Below are positions 22,571 to 35,247 of a DNA stretch of 64,000 bases, one piece after another. Numbering within the stretch: the first letter of the stretch is position 1; each line of letters begins with the position of its first letter. The notes below the pieces were generated by a model that saw only the letters and a program-made list of their open reading frames with translations, did not search any database and was not told the origin of the DNA. The translations under genes were made by a program, and so were the position numbers. The DNA is from Begonia masoniana (lineage: Eukaryota; Streptophyta; Magnoliopsida; Cucurbitales; Begoniaceae), in contig CM039516.1 in NCBI GenBank assembly GCA_022432975.1, positions 31,388,051 through 31,452,050 of the forward strand. The letters run 5' to 3'.

Positions 22571-22655
22571 GTACTCCAACAACTGTAAGTGTTTATGTTA
22601 GCCTTAGTAACTAGATGTTTATAAAATAGTTAACCCTGCGCAGGAATATAGCAAA
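22571..22655 (+). promoter_or_regulatory. Conserved leader with splice-like ends before gag
   Basis: ACTCCAACAACTGTAAGT holds a consensus-like donor (GT at 22585). CAG before GAATATAG (AG at 22642-22643) could be the acceptor, leaving 59 nt between them, then the gag ATG at 22656. Minus-strand relatives at 50681-50700 and near 62385-62405 keep both blocks with 63 and 60 nt. The interval is short for a plant intron, so a packaging or dimerisation signal is an alternative. Confidence 0.5.
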
Positions 22656-25600
22656 ATGTCTCGACGACCAGGAAGGCCAAGAGTGCAGAGAGAGACACCA
22701 ACTCCGGGAAGCGCAGAGGATTCTAGTGTAATCGGACAGTTGACGGATCTAGTGCGACAGCAGGCAGAATTAATGCGCCAACAATCCGATCAACTAGGAG
22801 TACTGCTGAACCGAGAGGTACAAGGAAGTGCCAACTCGGGTTCTAGCAACGAGCATTCCGGGGATAGATTCCGGAGACTAAGACCACCCACGTTTGATGG
22901 TCAGTCATCTGATCCTGTTGTGGCTGAAGGGTGGCTTAGGAAGATAGAGAGCATGTTTAGGTGCGCCAGCATTGGAGAAGGAGATAAGGTCACGTTAGCA
23001 ACATTTCACTTGGCTGGCGAAGCTCAACTCTGGTGGGAAACAGTTGAAACCACCACTGACATTCTGACTATGACTTGGTCACAGTTTAAGGACATCTTCT
23101 ATGAGAAATATTTTAACAGCACGGTCCAAACCGCAAAGAAGTTGGAATTTCTGAATTTGAAGCAGACAGGGTCGGTGGCTGAGTACAGTAGGCAATTTGA
23201 GTCCTTGTCCAGGTTTGCTGGACACTTTGCTCATAAGGACGAGGATAAGGTGTTCAAATTTGTGCATGGACTGAAGCCGGAGATTTATCGGGGAGTCAAA
23301 TTCTGTGGCATTAAAGGTTTAACGTTCAGCGAAGTTGTGTCCACTGCTCTGGAAGTGGAAGAGGCTGAAAGGAAGTGTGCTGGACTAAAGGAGACCCCGC
23401 AAAGGTTTAACCAGCCACACCAGCAAAGGGGAACAAAGAGGCCAAGTGAGGGCCAAAATAGCCAAGGAGCAGGGGGAAGGGTGCAAAATGTCAGGAAATT
23501 TCCCCAGTGTCCAAAGTGCCTGAAGAACCACCCGGGAGAATGTAGACTGGGCTTGGGAAAGTGCTTCAACTGTGAAGAAGTTGGACATACGTTCAAAGAG
23601 TGTTCGAAGCCTAGAGTCACCAGATGCTATAATTGTAACAAAGTCGGCCATATTAGCAGAGACTGTCCAGTTCCTAAGAGTGGTCCTGCTATGATTAAAC
23701 CAAGAATATTCTCCATGATGGAGTCGGGTGAAGAACAGCCTGCCGTAGTGTCAGGTACTATATTGATCAACTCTGTGCCTGCTTTTACTTTGATAGATTC
23801 TGGTGCAACGCATTCGTTTATAGCATCTACATTTGCTGCTAAATTAGATGTACCGTTTACCCCTTCCATGCATGTGTTTAATGTTACCTTACCCTCTGGT
23901 GAGCGCATGCACTCTAACCGAGTGATGCTTGACAGAGATGTGTTAGTAGGAAGTGTGAGTCTACCTGCTGATCTCATCATTATGGATATAATGGGATTTG
24001 ATGTAATTCTAGGAATGGATTGGCTGTTTAAGCATTATGCCACGATTGATTGTAGGACTGGAATAGTTAGTTTCCAACCCCCTGGTAGTTTGAGGCATAC
24101 CTTTCAAGCCTCAGAGAAGAGTAAGGAAATGACTGTAATGACTTCTGTCAATTGTAGACCCTCCCAGTGTAGAGAGTATTTGTGCTTCTTAGCTAGTGCT
24201 TTAGACATACAACTAGTGGAGAAACCAAGTCCCAAAAATGTCTTAGTTGTCCAAGACTTCCCTGAAGTATTCTTAGATGACCTTCCAGGCTTGCCACCAG
24301 ATAGGGAAATCGAATTTGTTGTGGATGTTTACCCCGGAGCCGAGCCTGTGTCTAAAAATCCATATAGACTAGCACCAACAGAACTCAAAGAGTTAAAGAA
24401 ACAATTGGAGGATCTGTTGGAGAAAGGGTTCATACGCCCTAGCTTTTCACCATGGGGTGCACCGGTCCTCTTTGTCAAGAAGAAAGATGGATCTATGCGC
24501 ATGTGCATTGATTATAGAGAATTGAATAAGTTAACTGTTAAGAATAAATACCCTCTACCGAGAATTGATGACTTATTTGACCAGCTTAGGGGTGCAAGAG
24601 TTTTCTCTAAGATTGACCTTAGATCCGGTTATTATCAGCTGAAGGTTAAATCTGAGGATATCCCAAAGACTGCCTTTCGCACGAGGTATGGACATTATGA
24701 GTTTTTGGTTATGTCTTTTGGTCTGACAAATGCACCAGCAGCCTTCATGGATCTCATGAATAGGGTGTTTCACGAGTATTTGGACAATTTTGTCATTGTA
24801 TTCATAGATGACATTCTAATCTATTCTAGTACTAAAGATGAGCATGCAAAACATTTGGGTTTAGTGTTAGAAGTACTGAGAAGGCACCAACTTTATGCCA
24901 AGTTTTCCAAGTGTGAATTTTGGTTGGACCAAGTTCACTTTTTAGGACATGTCATCTCTGGAGATGGCATATCTGTGGATCCAGCTAAGGTCCAGGCAGT
25001 TAAGGAATGGCCCCAACCGAGGAATGCTACGGATGTCAGAAGTTTCCTTGGATTGGCTGGGTATTACAGGAAATTTATCAAAGGATTCTCAAAGATTGCA
25101 ACATCCCTTACCCGATTAACTAGGAAGAACGTAAAATATGTGTGGACAGAGGATTGCGAGCATAGTTTCCAAACTTTGAAGCAGAAGCTGACCAATGCTC
25201 CAATTCTGACCCTCCCTGTCGAGAATGGTAAGTTTAGCATTTATTGTGATGCTTCCAAGATCGGTCTAGGTTGTGTGTTAATGCAGGATGGTAAAGTGAT
25301 AGCTTATGCCTCTAGACAGTTGAAGGTCCATGAGAAAAATTACCCTACACATGACTTAGAATTAGCTGCAGTGGTATTCGCACTTAAGATTTGGAGGCAT
25401 TACCTGTATGGACAATCTTGTGAGATATTTTCAGATCATAAGAGCCTGAAATACATTTTCACGCAAAAGGAACTGAATATGAGGCAGCGTAGATGGTTAG
25501 AATTTGTCAAAGATTATGATTTCGAGATTAAGTACCACCCCGGCAAGGCGAATGTAGTGGCTGATGCTTTGAGTAGAGTGACTCATTCAGTCTCTGCATT

Positions 25601-26774
25601 GATTTTAGATATACCAATAGCTTTAGAGACTGAATTCCACAGATTTAACATGGAAGCCGTGTCTAGTGTGTCAGCCATGCTTTCGACCATATCTTTAAGG
25701 CCTACCATTTTGGAGAGAATAAAGGAAGTTCAAATGAATGACCCTGAATGCAATGAATATAAGTTGAGCATGGATTCTACTGGCAAGTTGGATTTCAACT
25801 GCTCAGCCGATGGAATTCTCAAGTTTCGAAATAGATGGTTTGTTCCGGCTGATACTGAACTTAGAAAGGAAATCTTATCTGAGGCACATTCCTCCAGGCT
25901 CTCTGTTCATCCTGGAAGTACAAAGATATACAGAGATCACAAACAACATTATTGGTGGCCAGGTATGAAGAGAAGTGTGGCGGAGTATGTGGAGACATGT
26001 CTGATCTGCCAGCAAGTCAAAGCTGAACATCAGAGGCCTGCTGGAACATTGCAACCCTTACCAGTTCCCGAATGGAAATGGGAACAAATAGCTATGGATT
26101 TTGTTATGGGATTACCTAGAACAGCAAAGGGACATGATGCAATCTGGGTAATAGTCGATCGTTTAACCAAATCTGCTCACTTTCTGCCAATAAAGGTAAC
26201 ATACTCGATGGATCAACTGGCAGAGTTGTATGTGCACGAAGTGGTTAGACTGCATGGAGTTCCAAGCACCATAGTTTCAGACCGAGACTCCAGATTTACA
26301 TCCAAGTTCTGGAAAAGTTTGCACAAGGCTATGGGAACACAGCTTAGTTTTAGCACAGCCTTTCATCCTCAAACTGATGGACAATCCGAGAGAACTATCC
26401 AAACCTTGGAGGATATGCTCAGAGCATGTGTATTGGATTTTCAAGGATCTTGGAGTGGATACATACCATTGGTCGAGTTCTCTTACAATAACAGCTTCCA
26501 AGCAACAATAGGCATGGCACCATACGAAGCATTATATGGACGAAAGTGCAGATCTCCATTATATTGGGATGAAGTTGGAGAAGCACGGTTGATTGGTCCT
26601 GATATTGTGCAGCAGACAGTGGAGAAGATTGCTCTTATCCGACAAAGAATCTTAACAGCTCAAAGTCGGCAGAAAAGCTACGCAGATAAAAGACGAAGAG
26701 AATTAGAGTTTGATGTAGGTGATAAAAAAAATCTCTCTCCCCCCTTCTTTCTCGGCTTCTATTCTCTGCCGTGA
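22656..26774 (+). pseudogene. gag-pol: Tekay/Del-like gag-pol polyprotein, chimeric 3' end
   Basis: The first 1356 codons match residue for residue the complete copy at 35248, covering gag, two zinc knuckles, protease, RT, RNase H and the integrase catalytic domain. At 26724 the DNA switches, inside the integrase C-terminal region (after FDVGD), to unrelated sequence, which adds 16 foreign codons and a stop. The rest of the integrase C-terminus and the chromodomain are missing. No internal stop precedes the break. Identity with the second copy continues uninterrupted up to the switch, so this looks like a contig end joined to other sequence rather than slow decay. Confidence 0.85.
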
Positions 26775-28039
26775 AAGAATAACCAAATGGCTTCTCGTGA
26801 GCCCTTCGCTTGTTTTACAAAGAACACAACAAATATTTTCTTTAAAAACAAAACAAAATACTAAATGTCGTTACCGGTTGTTGCCCTCCCTCCACATTCG
26901 TCCCCCCCTCTAAATCCTCTTAAACTTCGCCTTTGATTCTAAATTGTGGAAATCCCCATCCAAACAAAATCCTAAAGTTTTAATGCTCTTTGCCTAGTTA
27001 AAATCTCCCCCGAAATTCTAACAGGACGTTTATTTATATTCGGTAAATTTCTGGTTTTACACCTTATGCATATTTTAAACTTAAGGAGGATATATGATTC
27101 GATATCTTAGTTTTTGTTTTTGGATAGTACTTGCTTTTGACGGTAACGACAAGCCCTTTTACATTTGCAAGTTTGGTTAAATACACAGCTCTGAATTTAA
27201 GGAGACTAGACAGATATCTTCAACTTGTAAGTAACGTCCCGTAAATTACCCTTGTGTCCCTATTCCTCAAAAATCCATACAATTTTAACTTTATTTCAAT
27301 CCTGAGTCATACAACGTGTAAAAACTATGACTTCATTCAGCGGAAGACGTTACATGTGGAATTCTTGAATTTGAAACTCACTTAAGTGCCAATGTTTTTA
27401 AATAATAATTGGGTTTCAGATGACAAGAACACATTACACGATACTTTAATACACCCACACAGAATCCGGGCGACGTCTATAACATATCCCAACACTTAAT
27501 TCCCCTTCGGTTGAAACTCTTCCTCAACTTTTGGTTTCGAAATTTCGGTCGAACTACCTTCGGCAGACAACGCTTCCTCTCCGGNNNNNNNNNNNNNNNN
27601 NNNNNNNNNNNNNNNNNNNNNNNNNNNNNNNNNNNNNNNNNNNNNNNNNNNNNNNNNNNNNNNNNNNNNNNNNNNNNNNNNNNNGCTATTCGCAGTGAAG
27701 ATGTGGTGAGGACGATGGGAGGGAATCTTTTGGTCTCGTTTATGCCCAATGTGTCAATTTGTGGCATTGAGGGGGCTCACGAGTTATAGGCTGTTTGCGT
27801 TCGATCCTTGCATCTAGCTTCGAACAACAGCTTTGTTTAGCTCTTCAACAGATGCTTATCGGTGCGAGGACAGATTGACCGGTAACAAAATGAGTTGTGT
27901 TCTGCTCCTAACCCATTTAGAAATACATGAGCTTTGTTCTGTAGCTGACGATTCCCCATTATCCGCTAAGAGTTGCAAATGCTTCTGCACTTTTTGGACA
28001 TAAGCCATAGCACTGAGACATTCTTACGAAAATTTTGTA

Positions 28040-28070
<31 letters not shown>

Positions 28071-28071
28071 T
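26724..28071. other. Unidentified sequence around an assembly gap
   Basis: It has no homology to the element on either side and no convincing frame. It begins abruptly inside integrase, contains 100 unresolved bases, and ends in a run of about 29 T (28043-28071) immediately before a duplicated copia fragment. A short block near 28010-28040 looks vaguely like 55910-55950, which I do not consider significant. Confidence 0.6.
27585..27684. other. Assembly gap of exactly 100 N
   Basis: One hundred N bases, the conventional length for a gap of unknown size. Sequence across it cannot be treated as continuous, and frames spanning it are meaningless. Confidence 1.
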
Positions 28072-29777
28072 GAGAATTGGATGATACAAGGGTTGTTGAA
28101 AAAATTCTTACTATCTTCATTTCATCCGAAATTCTATTATGTTGAAGCTGCAACTGGAAGAATCCCCCAAAACCTTTGATCTTTCCATGGATGATTTTAC
28201 AAGGGAAGATTGGAAGCACATGAATTCCAAAATACTCAAGTTATTTTTACTGAAGCTAGTCGAAATAAGATCTGGTTCCATCAAAATTGGTGTGGTAGAG
28301 ACGAAGATGCAAAGGAAAGGGTAGAGATTTTCAACTGCGAAGGAGAGGATCTCAAATTTCAAGGTAGTGGACGAGATAATGTAAAAAAATCAAATGCAAT
28401 GACATAAATTCCAATAGAGGAAGGGCCGGGCTATCAAAGAGTAAAGGACGTGGTTACTTTAAATGTTATTATTGCAACAAGCCAAGATGAACGCAATGGA
28501 GTGCTGTTCAAGAATAAGAGACAAGAAGAACAACGCTAGTCTTAGCATGCAAAATATTGACAATGATGATTCAGAAGAAACTTTGTTGCTAGTGCATTTC
28601 AAACACAAATACCGAAGAAAAAGTGGTACCATGATGTGGAGCGGCAACCAGATGACTGAAACAAATTATTTTTTCTCGACTCTCTTTAAAGTAGATTATA
28701 GTGCAATAACCATTGGCATACTAAATCATACAAGATTAAGGAATTGGAGAAATCTCATTCCACAACAAGGTTAGGCCATATTGAGAAGATTGTCTAATTT
28801 ATATTCTGTTCCTAGCTTAAAAAATAATTTATTGAGGGTGGGATTAATCTTTTTGTGACAAGGATATGAATATACTATGTATGATATACTTTCATTATTC
28901 TAGAAAAATCACCTTGTTTGCCAAGATTGCTGAAAATAATTTGTTCCTATTTATCTCCATACACCACTTTGTCCTTGTTTTGTTGGCAAAAAGAGAATTT
29001 TCCAGTGTGGCATGATAGATTCGGTCACTTGAATTACAGAAGTTTGGAGTTGATGTCGGACAAAATTGGTTGAAGGCTGCCCATCTATCGACATGTTAAA
29101 GATGTTTTTGTGAAGAATGTTAGCTAGGGAACAAACACATAATTCCCTTTGCATTATATTCCTCACCGTGAGCAAAACAATCATTGGAGTCTTGTTCATT
29201 CTCCCACATTTGTGGCCCAATGCTCGATGCTTCACTTGGAGGTAGTCGAGTATTTCATATATTTAGTGATATTTTTTTAGAAAGGCTTGAGTTTTTTTTT
29301 TCTCAAAACAAAATAAGGAGGCATTTCAAGCCTTCAAACATTTAAAGGTGAGTTTGAAAAGTTTATGGGTCTTCCAATTCATGTGAAACTGACCATGGAG
29401 GAGAATATCTCCCAATTAGTTTCATTTTTTTAGGATTTTGATACAGCATTAATTAATAACAACTCAATATTCTCCACAACAAAAATGATGTTGTGAAAGG
29501 AAGATCGAACAATCATGAAGATGACGAGATGTATGTTCAAGAAGAACAAATTGCAACAAGAACTTTGGGCGGAAGCTGTTGCATGTGCAATATATTGATC
29601 GCCAACAAGCACTTAAAAGATTGCACATCCCACGAGGCGTGGTATGGAGTAGTAACCCAATGTATAAACATTTAAAAATTTTTGGTAGTGTTTGCTTAAT
29701 TCCCATGTCCCAGAGAGTTTAGAAACAAGCTTAATGATAGGCGGAGAAATGTATCTTCACGGATGTAGTGAACACAG
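28072..29777 (+). pseudogene. Second, indel-rich copy of the copia fragment
   Basis: It corresponds to 17691-19422 in the same order and orientation (gag end, protease, pre-integrase, integrase start) but carries dozens of single-base insertions and deletions. Within 28400-28450, about four bases are missing compared with 18025-18075. Every frame is broken. The error pattern, mostly single-base deletions, resembles uncorrected long-read sequence more than evolutionary decay, where substitutions would dominate. Confidence 0.85.
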
Positions 29778-30863
29778 TGTCACGACCCGGAAGGGGCCGG
29801 ACAAAAATGTCAGGCTTAACCATCACCTCGGGTAGGACCACCATCTAGCCTATGATGATGCAAATTTTTTGAATGATCCAAGACTCCCAATGCAACAAAT
29901 ATGAGAAAACGAGCAATAATAGAAATACTGGAAATTAAAAATAGGTACAGACCCCAAGTATGTAACAATATCCAGAATATGTTCTTACATTTCACGAAAT
30001 ATTGAAATAGAAATAAAGATAACTCTTAAACGACTGGTGCTGATCCAATTCACTTATGCTTTCCCTTTCCTTACATGTGGAGGGGGGAGTCGTTAGGGTG
30101 AGTGACAAAACTTGATGAAATGTTATCCCTACCAATCAAAGTATAATGCTTGCTAGTTATAACAGCAGTTTCGGTGTTCTTTGGAGAAACCAAATAACAC
30201 TCCAAACAGTCGCTAAAAACAGAGGAAAAACCAAAAATTGCGAAGGAGACTGAGAAAAATTGATACCCGTCGAAATGGAGAGGTGGGTGAGTTGGGCTAA
30301 GGCCTCGAAAAGGCTCGTTTGGATGAAGGAAGCATGTGGAGGAGATGGACGCGAAAGGACCCGAGCCGGCCGAAAGGTGTTCCATTGTACCTTCGACGAG
30401 AGGCTCCACGTGGTGAGGGAGTGCTTCCAGCAACTAGGCTTCCCTACGTTGTAAGGCTTCATCCTCAGAAAAGGCCTAGGAAAATGGACAATGAAAACGT
30501 GGCTGGTTCCAAAGCAGAGCGCTGCACATCTCTGCGCCTTTGGGAAGTAGTCCCCGTTGCCGAGGAGAAATTACAGCTAAGGGCCACTGGTTTCCTCCTT
30601 CCTTCTTTTCGCTCCAGCTCTTTGCAGAGGGAGAGAAGGCAATGAGTAGAGTACCTCAAGCAACCGTGAGGGGGGGCGGCTTGAGGCACATTTGGTGGTC
30701 TCCATGGCGTCACGCGCCGATGCATACCGTGGGAAAAATCAACACGGAGGATGCTCGATCAAGAAGAGAAACTTTGTAAATTCCAAATATTGATAAAAAA
30801 ACTTATACAATAACCTAAGGAGAAAAACTTAAATATCCAGGGGAAGGCTTCAGGAGAAGGCTT
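29778..30863 (-). mobile_element. Second copy of the minus-strand LTR part
   Basis: It corresponds to 19423-20520 and again precedes a TGTAATACC LTR (at 30864). Scattered single-base indels are present. The last bases (AGGAGAAGGCTT) contain the same AAGGC target site. A second independent insertion of the same element at the same base of the same flank is implausible, so this is a duplication of the locus, biological or technical. Confidence 0.8.
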
Positions 30864-33800
30864 TGTAATACCGGTCCTGTTAAACCGTTTCTCTATTCTT
30901 TTTTTTAAAACTAATGACAATATTAAATGTAGGGTTAGTGGATACTAGGCAGGGTATAAGGGTAATTAGAAATCTAAAGGTGGATAACGTATTTAAGGAA
31001 ATATTATTGAAGTAGCCGCCACTGTTTTATTCCATTTCCTCCCCATTCTCAGCTCCTCAGCCTAGCAGAGCACGATAGGAGACCCCCCTTCGACTTCTCC
31101 AGCGACTTCTTTCCGAACTTGGTGAGTTTTGCCTCTATTTCTAGCTACATTGTATCTATTGTTGGTGGGAGGGATGATATTGAGGTTTTGGAGAATACAG
31201 TAAGTGAGGGTTAGTTCGGTTTAAGTCGAAATCGAGAATGCACAATGACTAGAGTTTCCTTAGATTTATAGTGGTCTAGAATGAAGATTAGAGGGAATTT
31301 AATATATGCTCTGTCTACGGTTTTAGGTTGAGCAATACCCGAAGTAGTTAGCTACCCAGACAATTCCAGGAGATCCAAGTAAGTAATGTTTGCTTGTACC
31401 TTCGGGCCTACATCACAAAACGTTAGGTTTGTATTTACTTGGATATGTTTGTATGCCATGCATCATGTTCAAAATGTATACGAAAATGAATTTGAATACA
31501 CATTGGTATGGAGAGGAGTGAATGTGATGAAACAACAAAGTGAATCAGATTTACTGTTAAGGGAATTAATCCGCCCCTTAATGAGACAGTGGATAATACT
31601 TTGGGAGAGTTGATCCGACTCCCAATTTCACAGGGGGATCTGAACATGTGAATCAGATTTAGTGACCGGATGACAAATTTTATGTTTTGTCGTTTAGTGA
31701 CCGGATGACAAATTTTATGTTTTGTCGTTTAGTGACCGGATGACAAATTTTATGTTTTGTCGTTTAGTGACCGGATGACAAATTTTATGTTTTGTCGTTT
31801 AGTGACCGGATGACAAATTTTATGTTTTGTCGTTTAGTGACCGGATGACAAATTTTATGTTTTGTCGTTTAGTGACCGGATGACAAATTTTATGTTTTGT
31901 CGTTTAGTGACCGGATGACAAATTTTATGTTTTGTCGTTTAGTGACCGGATGACAAATTTTATGTTTTGTCGTTTAGTGACCGGATGACAAATTTTATGT
32001 TTTGTCGTTTAGTGACCGGATGACAAATTTTATGTTTTGTCGTTTAGTGACCGGATGACAAATTTTATGTTTTGTCGTTTAGTGACCGGATGACAAATTT
32101 TATGTTTTGTCGTTTAGTGACCGGATGACAAATTTTATGTTTTGTCGTTTAGTGACCGGATGACAAATTTTATGTTTTGTCGTTTAGTGACCGGATGACA
32201 AATTTTATGTTTTGTCGTTTAGTGACCGGATGACAAATTTTATGTTTTGTCGTTTAGTGACCGGATGACAAATTTTATGTTTTGTCGTTTAGTGACCGGA
32301 TGACAAATTTTATGTTTTGTCGTTTAGTGACCGGATGACAAATTTTATGTTTTGTCGTTTAGTGACCGGATGACAAATTTTATGTTTTGTCGTTTAGTGA
32401 CCGGATGACAAATTTTATGTTTTGTCGTTTAGTGACCGGATGACAAATTTTATGTTTTGTCGTTTAGTGACCGGATGACAAATTTTATGTTTTGTCGTTT
32501 AGTGACCGGATGACAAATTTTATGTTTTGTCGTTTAGTGACCGGATGACAAATTTTATGTTTTGTCGTTTAGTGACCGGATGACAAATTTTATGTTTTGT
32601 CGTTTAGTGACCGGATGACAAATTTTATGTTTTGTCGTTTAGTGACCGGATGACAAATTTTATGTTTTGTCGTTTAGTGACCGGATGACAAATTTTATGT
32701 TTTGTCGTTTAGTGACCGGATGACAAATTTTATGTTTTGTCGTTTAGTGACCGGATGACAAATTTTATGTTTTGTCGTTTAGTGACCGGATGACAAATTT
32801 TATGTTTTGTCGTTTAGTGACCGGATGACAAATTTTATGTTTTGTCGTTTAGTGACCGGATGACAAATTTTATGTTTTGTCGTTTAGTGACCGGATGACA
32901 AATTTTATGTTTTGTCGTTTAGTGACCGGATGACAAATTTTATGTTTTGTCGTTTAGTGACCGGATGACAAATTTTATGTTTTGTCGTTTAGTGACCGGA
33001 TGACAAATTTTATGTTTTGTCGTTTAGTGACCGGATGACAAATTTTATGTTTTGTCGTTTAGTGACCGGATGACAAATTTTATGTTTTGTCGTTTAGTGA
33101 CCGGATGACAAATTTTATGTTTTGTCGTTTAGTGACCGGATGACAAATTTTATGTTTTGTCGTTTAGTGACCGGATGACAAATTTTATGTTTTGTCGTTT
33201 AGTGACCGGATGACAAATTTTATGTTTTGTCGTTTAGTGACCGGATGACAAATTTTATGTTTTGTCGTTTAGTGACCGGATGACAAATTTTATGTTTTGT
33301 CGTTTAGTGACCGGATGACAAATTTTATGTTTTGTCGTTTAGTGACCGGATGACAAATTTTATGTTTTGTCGTTTAGTGACCGGATGACAAATTTTATGT
33401 TTTGTCGTTTAGTGACCGGATGACAAATTTTATGTTTTGTCGTTTAGTGACCGGATGACAAATTTTATGTTTTGTCGTTTAGTGACCGGATGACAAATTT
33501 TATGTTTTGTCGTTTAGTGACCGGATGACAAATTTTATGTTTTGTCGTTTAGTGACCGGATGACAAATTTTATGTTTTGTCGTTTAGTGACCGGATGACA
33601 AATTTTATGTTTTGTCGTTTAGTGACCGGATGACAAATTTTATGTTTTGTCGTTTAGTGACCGGATGACAAATTTTATGTTTTGTCGTTTAGTGACCGGA
33701 TGACAAATTTTATGTTTTGTCGTTTAGTGACCGGATGACAAATTTTATGTTTTGTCGTTTAGTGACCGGATGACAAATTTTATGTTTTGTCGTTTAGTGA

Positions 33801-35093
33801 CCGGATGACAAATTTTATGTTTTGTCGTTTAGTGACCGGATGACAAATTTTATGTTTTGTCGTTTAGTGACCGGATGACAAATTTTATGTTTTGTCGTTT
33901 AGTGACCGGATGACAAATTTTATGTTTTGTCGTTTAGTGACCGGATGACAAATTTTATGTTTTGTCGTTTAGTGACCGGATGACAAATTTTATGTTTTGT
34001 CGTTTAGTGACCGGATGACAAATTTTATGTTTTGTCGTTTAGTGACCGGATGACAAATTTTATGTTTTGTCGTTTAGTGACCGGATGACAAATTTTATGT
34101 TTTGTCGTTTAGTGACCGGATGACAAATTTTATGTTTTGTCGTTTAGTGACCGGATGACAAATTTTATGTTTTGTCGTTTAGTGACCGGATGACAAATTT
34201 TATGTTTTGTCGTTTAGTGACCGGATGACAAATTTTATGTTTTGTCGTTTAGTGACCGGATGACAAATTTTATGTTTTGTCGTTTAGTGACCGGATGACA
34301 AATTTTATGTTTTGTCGTTTAGTGACCGGATGACAAATTTTATGTTTTGTCGTTTAGTGACCGGATGACAAATTTTATGTTTTGTCGTTTAGTGACCGGA
34401 TGACAAATTTTATGTTTTGTCGTTTAGTGACCGGATGACAAATTTTATGTTTTGTCGTTTAGTGACCGGATGACAAATTTTATGTTTTGTCGTTTAGTGA
34501 CCGGATGACAAATTTTATGTTTTGTCGTTTAGTGACCGGATGACAAATTTTATGTTTTGTCGTTTAGTGACCGGATGACAAATTTTATGTTTTGTCGTTT
34601 AGTGACCGGATGACAAATTTTATGTTTTGTCGTTTAGTGACCGGATGACAAATTTTATGTTTTGTCGTTTAGTGACCGGATGACAAATTTTATGTTTTGT
34701 CGTTTAGTGACCGGGATGACAAATTTATGTTTTGTCGTTTAGTGACCGGAGACACTTTTATGTTTTGTCGTTAGGACCGGTGATGTCGAGTAGCCTTTCC
34801 CTTTTGTTGACTTTGTTCGGCGGTCGATGAAATTGACTTTTGAAATCTTTAAATTATTTTACGAGTTAAACCTTTGCTTCTCAACTGATTGATTCTAATA
34901 TTGCCAACGATTATTTTAACATGGCTTTGTTTAATTTTACTTTTGTTTAAACGATTTCCGCTGCAAGTTTTCATGTTTTGTCAAATTTTAAATTCTGAAA
35001 TTTTCAACGAAGTTTTAAATTTGGCCCAAGTGTTTCTTAGTAATATTCGGGGTTTTGAGTAACAAACCGGGTTCAGGGAATCGGGGTGTCATA
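30864..35093 (+). mobile_element. Rearranged LTR with a large minisatellite
   Basis: The first part (30864-31660) matches the 5' LTR up to the beginning of its second hairpin module. Then about 740 bp (the equivalent of 21330-22070) are missing and the 35-bp array starts. After the array (from about 34781) the LTR end returns, and from 34915 onward it agrees base for base with the copy at 22xxx. The junction shares GATTTA/GTTTAG microhomology. Total length is 4.2 kb against 2.0 kb for the normal LTRs. Confidence 0.85.
31661..34780 (+). repeat. 35-bp tandem array, about 89 units
   Basis: Units begin at 31661 and every 35 bases. I count 87 units without any visible change up to 34705, followed by two units with indels. 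The unit is that of the three-copy arrays at 22071-22175 and 41315-41419. Complete uniformity means either very recent expansion or a consensus artefact. There are no spacers between units, so it is not CRISPR-like. Confidence 0.95.
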
Positions 35094-35096
35094 GTG

Positions 35097-35108
35097 TGGT
35101 ATCAGAGA
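35097..35108 (+). promoter_or_regulatory. Primer binding site, second copy
   Basis: TGGTATCAGAGA three bases after the LTR end, identical in context to 22505-22516 at an offset of 12592. Confidence 0.8.
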
Positions 35109-35247
35109 CATTCAGTTAAACCGTTCAAAAGATTACTCGTCAGTGCCGATCTTTGCATGGGAGTACTCCAACAACTGTAAGTGTTTATGTTAGCCTTAGT
35201 AACTAGATGTTTATAAAATAGTTAACCCTGCGCAGGAATATAGCAAA

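Noticed and set aside
23079..26501. Several antisense frames of 60-117 codons, repeated at 35671-39093
   Set aside because: They are shadows of the gag-pol coding sequence, which has clear domains on the plus strand.
27477..27789. Frames of 92-96 codons across the N gap
   Set aside because: A third of each is unresolved bases, so they are not real open frames.
31661..34780. Resemblance to a CRISPR array
   Set aside because: Units are directly adjacent with no variable spacers, the context is a plant LTR, and no cas genes are present.
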